The position numbers and the translations under genes were made by a program. From contig MHDO01000151.1 of NCBI GenBank assembly GCA_001805005.1, forward strand, positions 1 through 9,538: 9,538 nucleotides of DNA. Direction: 5' to 3'. Of this stretch, positions 1-5,793 are shown in pieces; within the stretch, counting starts at the first letter, position 1; each line of letters opens with the position of its first letter. This DNA comes from Nitrospinae bacterium RIFCSPLOWO2_12_39_16 (GTDB lineage Bacteria; Nitrospinota; Nitrospinia; UBA9942). The notes under the pieces are model-generated. The model saw only the letters and a list, made by a program, of their open reading frames with translations. It was not told where the DNA came from and ran no database searches.

Positions 1-1728
1 ATAGAGTTTGCCGTTACTCTCCAATACAATAGTTGTTTCTGCATCAAATGGATTTACTGTGCCATGGAGTGAGCCGAGCTGGAGATGATAATTAGTTACA
101 ATCTTATTTGACATCTCTTTTACTGATTCACGCACCTTTTGAAGTCCCTCTGCAGATACATTCTGGGCAGTTATTACCTTTCCTGTAATAATATCTATCA
201 TCCTTGAGTCTATCTCTATAAGCTCTCCCAGCTGTGTTACGCTTCCTGCTATAAATATATCTACGCCCATTATCTCACCAATCTTCTGAGCAGCATCTAA
301 AGCCCCTGTCTGGCTCAATGACTGTTCCTCAATAATTTTTTTAAGCTGTTCCCTTTCTACAACTTCAAAATAACTTAAATTTACAAGAGAGGTAGTTAAA
401 AATTCAGCAATTGCATCCCCAAATCCACCTGCCCTTGCCTTTTCACTTGCCTCTTTGAATGTAAATACTGCAACCCTTGCCTTCTTTGTTACACCTGCAA
501 TCTCTGCTGTTACAGATTTAAGTTCACTCATTGGGCTTGAGAGTTTTTCAGCATCTACAGCTTTAATTCCATAAGTATATGCAAGCCCCTCTTTTATATT
601 TTTATCTTTATACGCAGTTTCTTTTACACTACCTATTTCTATAAGCTGGTCTGACTTAGAATCTTTTCTATGGATGTTATAATGGTCCATATCAAGCTCT
701 GTATTTTTATCCCAGGATACTGTTATCTCTCCATCACTGTAGGATAGCTTTAAACCCTTTGGAGCAGATGGCGGATTAAACATAACCCCCTTTTCCTCTT
801 TTTTAGCAATGGGCAATGTAAATTTAAAAATCTGTATATTTTTTACCTGAGAGTCCATTATATATATCTTATCAAAGTTATCAATGTAAATACCTTTTGG
901 CTCCATGAATTGTCCTCTGCCGCTCCCCTTGCTTCCTATTGCATTTATAAATTTTCCATCAATTGTAAATCTCTGGATACGGTAGTTATTAGGGTCCGCT
1001 ACAAATATATTGCCACTGGTGTCAACATCTGCTTTTGCGGGACTTTCAAATTGTCCATTACCCTTTCCGCTCTGACCAAATTTGTTTATAAAATTTCCCT
1101 CTATATCAAACTTCATAATGGCATTTTTCTTTGAATCAACAACAAATATAAATTTATCCTGATATATTGAGATGCCTGTAGGTGACAGGAATTCGTTGTC
1201 TTTGCTGCCGTATTTCCCGAAGGCTCTTGTGAATATGCCGTCCTTGCTGAATATCTGAACGCGATAGTTCCCTGTATCTGCCACATAAATTCTTCCATGA
1301 TTATCTACTGCCAGACCCTCCGGATATTTAAAGAATCCCGGGTCCTTACCTCTTGAGCCAAAGGAGAATAAAAGATTTCCCATGTGGTCAAGAACAAGCA
1401 CACGACTGTTTCCCGTGTCTGCAACTACTATATTTCCACTTGGTAACACCTTTACATCTCCGGGCTTTGAAATCTTTTGCTTTTCATCTCCTTCTAATTT
1501 TACAAAGCTGTCCTGAAGCGGATAATAAAACTTGAGGTCATTCCCCCCTCTGTCACTTATTATTATTCTCCCGTCTTTTTCTACAACAATACTTGATGGC
1601 TCTCTTAATAGTTTTGATTCCTTTGGTGTTATTGCCCCGAGATATTCAAGCACCTCCTGTGCTTGCGTATAGGCAGGTATAAAGGCAAAAAAACAAAAAA
1701 CAGCTATTACTCTTTTATAAAAGTTCAT
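1..1728 (-). CDS. NHL beta-propeller / fibronectin III / CsgG-like fusion protein, secreted (3' end cut off by window edge)
   Basis: The frame is open for 576 codons from the ATG at 1728 to the left edge, so the C-terminus is missing. Residues 1-23 form a Sec signal peptide (basic MNFYKR start, hydrophobic stretch, cleavage near TQA). Residues 42-303 hold six NHL-type repeats (for example VVADTGNSRV, YVADTGNYRV, FVADPNNYRI), enough for one six-bladed propeller. Residues 319-410 resemble a fibronectin III domain (PSAPKGLKL start, VSWDKN, YTYGIKAVD). Residues 416-548 resemble a CsgG/FlgO-type domain: ARVAVFTF, YFEVVEREQLKKI, and GVDIFIAGSV followed by IDSRMIDIITGKVI. Residues from 552 may begin a small beta domain. 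The likely location is periplasm or outer membrane; the propeller probably binds a partner. No good Shine-Dalgarno precedes the ATG, but an in-frame TAA lies just upstream, so this start is the only candidate. The domain calls are firm; the function is unknown. Confidence 0.88.
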   Translation of the reverse strand, partial: MNFYKRVIAVFCFFAFIPAYTQAQEVLEYLGAITPKESKLLREPSSIVVEKDGRIIISDRGGNDLKFYYPLQDSFVKLEGDEKQKISKPGDVKVLPSGNIVVADTGNSRVLVLDHMGNLLFSFGSRGKDPGFFKYPEGLAVDNHGRIYVADTGNYRVQIFSKDGIFTRAFGKYGSKDNEFLSPTGISIYQDKFIFVVDSKKNAIMKFDIEGNFINKFGQSGKGNGQFESPAKADVDTSGNIFVADPNNYRIQRFTIDGKFINAIGSKGSGRGQFMEPKGIYIDNFDKIYIMDSQVKNIQIFKFTLPIAKKEEKGVMFNPPSAPKGLKLSYSDGEITVSWDKNTELDMDHYNIHRKDSKSDQLIEIGSVKETAYKDKNIKEGLAYTYGIKAVDAEKLSSPMSELKSVTAEIAGVTKKARVAVFTFKEASEKARAGGFGDAIAEFLTTSLVNLSYFEVVEREQLKKIIEEQSLSQTGALDAAQKIGEIMGVDIFIAGSVTQLGELIEIDSRMIDIITGKVITAQNVSAEGLQKVRESVKEMSNKIVTNYHLQLGSLHGTVNPFDAETTIVLESNGKLY

Positions 1729-1741
1729 AAATTAAACTAAT

Positions 1742-1811
1742 ATTTTGCCACTGACTAACACAGACTTAGAGAAAAAATATTTTTTAGTCTGTGAAAGTCT
1801 GTGGCTAAAAT
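1742..1811. repeat. Long imperfect inverted repeat (hairpin) between two operon genes
   Basis: The left arm (1742-1766) and right arm (1786-1811) are imperfect reverse complements: ATTTTGCCACTGACT and ACACAGACT pair with ATTTTAGCCACAGACT and TCACAGACT. The centre (1772-1785) is the perfect AT palindrome AAAAAATATTTTTT. The RNA could fold into one hairpin of about 70 nt. It fills nearly the whole gap between the TPR-SLH gene and the NHL fusion gene, where a ribosome binding site would be expected. It may be an intergenic repeat family member, a processing site or an attenuator. The GC-poor loop and lack of a clean U-tract make a simple terminator less likely. Confidence 0.7.
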
Positions 1812-1824
1812 TTTTATTAAGAAA

Positions 1825-3009
1825 TTAAAAAAACTTCAATTCGTCTTTAAGCTTCCTAATAATAATCAGGGCATCAGCCCCAGATACAGGATTCTGAGGC
1901 CTAAACTCTCCTGTAGTTAAATCCTCTGCCTGCATTATCCCCCTTGCGTTGCACACTTCAATGGCATTGAAAAACCATTGGTCGGCTCTCACATCAGGAA
2001 AGTGTGGCTGGCTTCCTATAAATTTTGTAGATAGAGATTCATCACCTGATACCTTAATCAGAATATCCTCTATCATTACAGCATATTCAACCTTTGTTAT
2101 ATTCTGATTTGGATGGAATGTGTGGTCAGGATATGCCTCAAGACCCCTTATTCCAAGCCCTATCACTGTTTCCACATCAGTTCTTAATACATGATTCTCA
2201 ATATCCGTTGCAGGGGCAGCTTTTGCAATCTTATCAGCCTCAAATTTCTGAGGGCTCGTGGGGGATTTAAAACTCGTATCAAAGGTCTTTACACCACGCT
2301 TTTTAAATAGTTTTTCAAGCTCAAGCTCCTGAACGAATAATGCTGAGAGGTCAGCCCTTGTTATCCTGTCAATCAGTGCAATCTGAAGCCCTATCCTTGT
2401 CCCCGGGGCAGCCCTCTGTATCTTCTGGACCAATTCCCATTCCTTATTTGCATCAGCCACAAGCTCTTTATTTATCTCAAGAACTTTTTTGAACATATCA
2501 CCTGCTTTGCCTACACCCTCCATAGTCTGGCTGAGCTTATATGCAATACCCATATAGTAATACGGTGCAGGTGCGCCGACATCGTTTCCTATGGCTGATC
2601 TGAACTCTGTTTCGCTTTTTGAAAGCCAACCTTCCTTCCTCTCCATTGAATAGAGCCTCAACATTCCTGTATGAGCCTCCACCTTATGTTCCTTTGTTTT
2701 TGCTAAATCTTTTGCCTTCTCCATGCTGTCAAACGCCTTCTTGAAATCCTTTTTATAGCCATAGACCAGACCTGTTCCAACATAGGCTGGTGAATATTTT
2801 GGGTCTAATCCCAATGCCAGATTAAATTCCCTCAATGCACCATCGTAATCCTCTTTCTGGAGGAGCTTATTGCCGCTGAACACATGATGGTCTGGTGTAT
2901 CAAGGACCGACTCTGCCTTTCTCTTTGGAGCCTCACAGGCAGTTATAAGCCCGAATAAAAGTAGAAGCAGTCCACCTGAAAATATTCGGTTAAAAATTTT
3001 ATTTTTCAT
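1825..3009 (-). CDS. TPR and SLH domain lipoprotein
   Basis: 394 residues. The N-terminus is a lipoprotein signal ending in the lipobox LITAC (Cys25), followed by Glu, which suggests outer-membrane sorting. Residues 41-108 are two typical tetratricopeptide repeats (GNKLLQKEDYDGALREF, DPKYSPAYVGTGLVYG) and a third candidate spans 143-182. The C-terminal half resembles S-layer homology domains: a degenerate end at 207-235 (ITRADLSALF), one at 268-316 (GLEAYPDHTFHPNQNITKVE) and a clear one at 337-390 (FPDVRADQWFFNAI, FRPQNPVSGADAL). SLH domains bind peptidoglycan-linked polymers and TPRs bind proteins, so the inferred role is a bridge between outer membrane, cell wall and partner proteins. The start is set by GGAGG four bases upstream. 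Only 12 bases separate it from the preceding gene's stop, which suggests translational coupling. The partner is unknown. Confidence 0.9.
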   Translation of the reverse strand: MKNKIFNRIFSGGLLLLLFGLITACEAPKRKAESVLDTPDHHVFSGNKLLQKEDYDGALREFNLALGLDPKYSPAYVGTGLVYGYKKDFKKAFDSMEKAKDLAKTKEHKVEAHTGMLRLYSMERKEGWLSKSETEFRSAIGNDVGAPAPYYYMGIAYKLSQTMEGVGKAGDMFKKVLEINKELVADANKEWELVQKIQRAAPGTRIGLQIALIDRITRADLSALFVQELELEKLFKKRGVKTFDTSFKSPTSPQKFEADKIAKAAPATDIENHVLRTDVETVIGLGIRGLEAYPDHTFHPNQNITKVEYAVMIEDILIKVSGDESLSTKFIGSQPHFPDVRADQWFFNAIEVCNARGIMQAEDLTTGEFRPQNPVSGADALIIIRKLKDELKFF

Positions 3010-3013
3010 AAAA

Positions 3014-3018
3014 CCTCC
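3014..3018 (-). promoter_or_regulatory. Ribosome binding site of the TPR-SLH gene
   Basis: GGAGG lies four bases before the ATG at 3009 and just after the TAA of the upstream gene. This close packing supports coupled translation of the two genes. Confidence 0.75.
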
Positions 3019-3021
3019 GTT

Positions 3022-3870
3022 TTAAAGAACAATCATTACTCTGCACTTCTCTATGAATGTCATATTCTCTGCATTTGCCCTGATTTTTCCTGCATCTGCA
3101 TTGCTTATGACAATATCAGCCTTTGCCTGTCCTGCTGTTTTAATGCCCTTTACAACAATAGGAGTGGCGGTTACCCTCTGATTACTTTGGGCTGCTGTAA
3201 CATCCTTGCTGTATCCTGCCATCCCCTGCTCAATAGCCCATTCCCTGTTTACATAGGCAGAGCCATATACCTCACGGCCGTCTTCGTCAATAATCTTGGG
3301 AGCCATAGCCGGCTTCACACCAAGCCCCCTTGCATCAACTATTAATCCTGAGAAGGTCTGCCCACCCTGTCCAAATGGGACAGATGGAGACTGCGGAGGT
3401 GTTCCGGGCGGAACTATCTGGTCAAACATAAGACCGGTAAAATTACCCTGCATAGGAAAGGCATACCACTGCTCTATTGTGCCGTCGCTTAGATATGTAG
3501 GCTCCCCTTCTTCCTTTAAACCCCTTACCATTCCCTCTACCTTTGTCCTTATTACATCGCTTTGTAATATAAAATTGTTTACTGTGGTCTCGGATGTAAC
3601 TTGAACCTCTTTTATTAATTCAAGAGCCTTTCTATAGGCATCAGCCTTTGTTACCCTCAGCTGTTGCACCCTGCTCATCCCTGTGGATTGTGCACCCGGC
3701 TGCGGCGGGGCCATGCCTTTCACCCTTAAAATTTGTTTGCTATAATCAATACCTCCTGTCCCTGTCGGTGACGGGACAAAAACCCCATCGCCATTTGTAG
3801 AAAAGGAACTGCTGGCAAAGACAAAGGCTGTTATCAATGACAGCCCAAGAATAAAAATGCTCTTTCTCAT
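3022..3870 (-). CDS. Secreted LPP20/FlgP-like protein
   Basis: 282 residues from the ATG at 3870. A longer frame opens at 3885, but AAGGGAGG lies between the two ATGs and ideally serves the inner one, which begins a clean signal peptide (MRKSIFILGLSLITAFVFAS). There is no lipobox cysteine, so the product is probably soluble in the periplasm, unlike lipoprotein FlgP. Residues 46-150 look like the LPP20/FlgT_N type: a VKG strand, then the helix ADAYRKALELI, then VTSETTVNNF. Residues 173-202 hold a striking conserved-looking motif, GLIVDARGLGVKPA followed by PKIIDEDGREVYG. The segment 230-282 alternates short strands and ends with a lone Cys276. FlgP-type proteins form outer-membrane-associated rings around the flagellum, but no flagellar gene is nearby. 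The fold assignment is fairly confident; the function is inferred from neighbours only. Confidence 0.82.
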   Translation of the reverse strand: MRKSIFILGLSLITAFVFASSSFSTNGDGVFVPSPTGTGGIDYSKQILRVKGMAPPQPGAQSTGMSRVQQLRVTKADAYRKALELIKEVQVTSETTVNNFILQSDVIRTKVEGMVRGLKEEGEPTYLSDGTIEQWYAFPMQGNFTGLMFDQIVPPGTPPQSPSVPFGQGGQTFSGLIVDARGLGVKPAMAPKIIDEDGREVYGSAYVNREWAIEQGMAGYSKDVTAAQSNQRVTATPIVVKGIKTAGQAKADIVISNADAGKIRANAENMTFIEKCRVMIVL

Positions 3871-3874
3871 AAAA

Positions 3875-3882
3875 CCTCCCTT
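3875..3882 (-). promoter_or_regulatory. Ribosome binding site that fixes the LPP20-like start at 3870
   Basis: AAGGGAGG, four bases before the ATG at 3870. The alternative upstream ATG (3885) would place this site inside the coding region and add five residues before the signal peptide. Confidence 0.75.
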
Positions 3883-3885
3883 CAT

Positions 3886-3952
3886 GAGTTAGTGAGTTAT
3901 GGAGTTAAGGAGTTAACTCATCAACTCTTAAACTCCTAAATTCTTTAACTCT
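3886..3952. repeat. GAGTTA-type short repeats arranged as an inverted repeat
   Basis: The left side (3886-3914) is a run of GAGTTA-like units spaced seven to eight bases apart (GAGTTAGT, GAGTTATG, GAGTTAAG, GAGTTAAC). The right side (3915-3952) carries the complementary units (AACTCATC, AACTCTTA, AACTCCTAA, TTTAACTC). The centre, GAGTTAACTC at 3910-3919, is a perfect palindrome, so the whole block can fold into a long imperfect hairpin. It fills the gap between the CsgG-like and LPP20-like genes, and its right end overlaps the TAG stop of the CsgG-like gene. Confidence 0.7.
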
Positions 3953-4913
3953 ATTTCATTGCCCTTACTATATCACCAGCCTGGAATCCCATGCCTGATG
4001 TAATGCTTCCCTCTGAAACCCTGTCACTCTGGTGGCTGGTTATCATTATCTCCCCAATTTGTTTCTCTCTCTTGCCGATAACCCTTCCTGTCTCAGGGTC
4101 AACCAAATCTGCCCCTGCCCTGTAAACGCCAAGTTTAGAGCCTTTTGCCAATTTTGATTTTTCTCCTGCCCTGAAGATTACAGTGCTTCCCTCCATCAGG
4201 AGTATCCTTCCTTGGAAAGGTCTTTTATTCAGCTCATTAATCATCTCCTCAAGTGCCTTTGAGAGTGCATCCCTTAATGCCCCGTCTCTTAAACCAACAT
4301 CGGCAGTTGATGCAGAGCCGAAGCCAAGAATTCCACCGGTCTTCTTTTTATATTCACCTGCACCTGATTTTGCAACAAGGGATTTTCCTGACGCGATATC
4401 TACCAACGCATAATCTACCTGAACCCTTGCAACCTGTGTCTTTGACTGGGCAATCAACGTGTCAGAGCCTTCTTCTACTTCAGAATAGGCTGTAATAGCC
4501 CCTGACACCCTGTAATCAATTGATTCAAACCCTTCTGTTGCGCTCTTTTTACCAGTCTTTACAGCGCCTGTTTGCTGGAGCTCAATCATCTTATCCTGTT
4601 CCTTCATCTCATCTTCTGTAAGGGATATAGGCTCAAGACCTGCTGATTTTATCAGTGTCCTTAAGATATCAGTTGCTGACTCTCCAATGCCAAGAACCTT
4701 TGAGGGTGTCTTGTTTTTAAATGTGATTATGCCTACTGTATATTCTGGTCCGGCATATTTTGCACCTGCCTCTTCAAGCTTCTGACTCTGTTTGGTAACG
4801 GAGACATCCTTTTTTACCGCCCCTGTTGTTGTTGCCTCACATCCAATCAAACCATATAATACAAAAGATGAAATTAAGATATATGTAAATGTTTTTTTTG
4901 AAAATATTCTCAT
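3951..4913 (-). CDS. CsgG-fold lipoprotein with FlgT_C-like C-terminal domain
   Basis: 320 residues with a lipoprotein signal (LIGC, Cys25, then Glu). Residues 58-228 follow the CsgG/HfaB/FlgO pattern: VGIITFKNKT, a helix ATDILRTLIKSAG, the strand DYRVSGAITAY, then VDYALVDIASGKSL and a final helix ALSKALEEMINEL. Residues 233-320 resemble FlgT_C: GRILLMEGSTVIF, a basic glycine turn, GVYRAGADLVDPETGRVIG, IGEIMITS and GDIVRAMK. CsgG of curli forms an outer-membrane export pore. By eye this copy has a shorter constriction-loop region (about 67-77) lacking the Tyr and Phe of E. coli CsgG, and shorter hairpin regions, so it may be a ring or scaffold instead of that pore. AAAGGAGG nine bases upstream (4923-4930) supports the start. 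Family assignment is confident; pore function is doubtful. Confidence 0.87.
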   Translation of the reverse strand: MRIFSKKTFTYILISSFVLYGLIGCEATTTGAVKKDVSVTKQSQKLEEAGAKYAGPEYTVGIITFKNKTPSKVLGIGESATDILRTLIKSAGLEPISLTEDEMKEQDKMIELQQTGAVKTGKKSATEGFESIDYRVSGAITAYSEVEEGSDTLIAQSKTQVARVQVDYALVDIASGKSLVAKSGAGEYKKKTGGILGFGSASTADVGLRDGALRDALSKALEEMINELNKRPFQGRILLMEGSTVIFRAGEKSKLAKGSKLGVYRAGADLVDPETGRVIGKREKQIGEIMITSHQSDRVSEGSITSGMGFQAGDIVRAMK

Positions 4914-4922
4914 GTTAATTTT

Positions 4923-4930
4923 CCTCCTTT
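4923..4930 (-). promoter_or_regulatory. Ribosome binding site of the CsgG-like gene
   Basis: AAAGGAGG nine bases before the ATG at 4913. Its first bases overlap the TAA of a 21-codon micro-frame that starts at 4994. Confidence 0.7.
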
Positions 4931-4938
4931 AGATAAAT

Positions 4939-4990
4939 GTTAAAATTGACGATCCACTTTCATACTGTACCCCCGAAATTTGAAATTCAG
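4939..4990. repeat. REP-like or half-palindrome fragment (tentative)
   Basis: On the minus strand the segment contains AATTTCAAATTTCGGGGG followed by TACAGTATGAAAGTGG. The GGGGG-ACAGTAT core after AATTTC resembles one half of REP-type palindromes that flank single-copy REP-associated (Y1) transposases. The complementary half is not present here, so it would be a solo or decayed piece. The resemblance is from memory, not from a search. Confidence 0.3.
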
Positions 4991-4992
4991 GC

Positions 4993-5003
4993 ATCACCTC
5001 CTT
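4993..5003 (-). promoter_or_regulatory. Orphan perfect Shine-Dalgarno sequence
   Basis: AAGGAGGTGAT matches the full complement of the usual 16S rRNA 3' end, yet no start codon follows at normal spacing. The only ATG (4994) overlaps the site itself, two bases after GGAGG. That ATG opens a 21-codon frame (4929-4994) whose stop abuts the real ribosome binding site of the CsgG-like gene. It may be a displaced old site, a ribosome standby site or a leader-peptide signal. Confidence 0.5.
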
Positions 5004-5031
5004 ATAATATAAGATATATCTAATCTAACAA
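5004..5031 (-). promoter_or_regulatory. Possible internal sigma70-type promoter before the CsgG-like gene
   Basis: TTGTTA (5026-5031) and TATTAT (5004-5009) are separated by 16 bases in the 126-base gap. The -10 element matches five of six consensus bases and the -35 matches four. It would give the last four genes their own transcript. AT-rich DNA makes chance matches common, so this is tentative. Confidence 0.35.
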
Positions 5032-5039
5032 TATTTATC

Positions 5040-5768
5040 TTACTTACTACGGACTACCGGGCCTACTGGTAGTGTAAAGAATATTCTGTTTAGCATTTCA
5101 TTTGTCTCTACTTTTAATGGGGCTTTAAGCACCTTTGAGACAGCCTTCTCTGCTACTGCACCAAGCAGTGCACCTCCAAATGAATCTTCAGATTTACTTT
5201 CTATTGTAACCCATGGAATCTCTTCTTTCTGCGTCGCCTCTTTTATAGCACCTACTGCAGATAATGCACTGCCAACTCCGCCTGTCTTTGTCTCACTCTT
5301 TATACCGATTCCATTATGCCAGACTGTTTCTCCTGTTTTGGTGTTTACAAGCTTAAATTTTGCCCTTGCCTTCTTTATATTAATAAAACCTGTAATCTGT
5401 GTATCAAAATTCATTAATGTTCCATATATGACACCGTCTACACCAAGAAGCTCTCCAAGCTTTTGAGGAGTTGTCATGTCAAGCTGAGCCCCAAGTGTAA
5501 CCCCCATCTGGTCTCTTAACAACTGGTCTGTATCCTTTATTGGCTTATTAGCGTAGAAGTAGCCGAGCAATTTTTTATCAAATTCAGTTCTTACATATTG
5601 AGGTGCCTCTACATCGTTTGTCTGATTGACCATAGGAAGGACTGCCACTGTCCTGATAGGGTTATTCGGGTCTGCATGTCTGACAGGCACCATTGCACAG
5701 GCACTTAAAGAAATTATGATAATTAAGCTAATAGATAATAAGATATAACGGATATTATTCTTTCTCAT
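5040..5768 (-). CDS. GNA1162/DUF799-like outer-membrane lipoprotein
   Basis: 242 residues from the ATG at 5768. A frame from 5840 would add 24 residues that overlap the upstream gene and bury the signal peptide, while GGGAGG eight bases before 5768 fits well. The lipobox is SLSAC (Cys24), followed by Ala-Met, which suggests outer-membrane sorting. Residues 38-155 match the GNA1162 pattern: RTVAVLPMVNQTNDVEAP, then TPQKLGELLGVDGVIYGTL and KLVNTKTGETVWHNG. The fold is TolB_N/CsgG-like. The C-terminal part (160-210) has a Gly/Ala-rich stretch and may lie on a membrane. In Neisseria and other Gram-negatives, DUF799 lipoproteins are encoded beside a CsgG-family protein, as here, so a shared complex is likely. 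Molecular function is not known for the family. The stop-to-start gap from the upstream gene is 25 bases. Confidence 0.85.
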   Translation of the reverse strand: MRKNNIRYILLSISLIIIISLSACAMVPVRHADPNNPIRTVAVLPMVNQTNDVEAPQYVRTEFDKKLLGYFYANKPIKDTDQLLRDQMGVTLGAQLDMTTPQKLGELLGVDGVIYGTLMNFDTQITGFINIKKARAKFKLVNTKTGETVWHNGIGIKSETKTGGVGSALSAVGAIKEATQKEEIPWVTIESKSEDSFGGALLGAVAEKAVSKVLKAPLKVETNEMLNRIFFTLPVGPVVRSK

Positions 5769-5776
5769 TTTCACTA

Positions 5777-5782
5777 CCTCCC
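5777..5782 (-). promoter_or_regulatory. Ribosome binding site that fixes the DUF799-like start at 5768
   Basis: GGGAGG eight bases before the ATG at 5768, lying in the short gap after the upstream stop codon. It favours this start over the longer frame from 5840. Confidence 0.7.
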
Positions 5783-5793
5783 ATATTGATTGT

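Noticed and set aside
3296..3604. Plus-strand open frame of about 100 codons
   Set aside because: It lies wholly antisense to the LPP20-like gene, has no ribosome binding site and no recognisable protein features; similar antisense frames at 910-1535, 4183-4495, 6267-6482 and 9172-9396 were rejected for the same reason.
3871..3885. Alternative start at 3885 for the LPP20-like gene
   Set aside because: It would put the ribosome binding site inside the gene and add residues before an otherwise standard signal peptide.
4940..4963. Seven-codon frame MKVDRQF after GGGGG as a leader peptide
   Set aside because: Too short to separate from chance, and the GGGGG may belong to the REP-like fragment.
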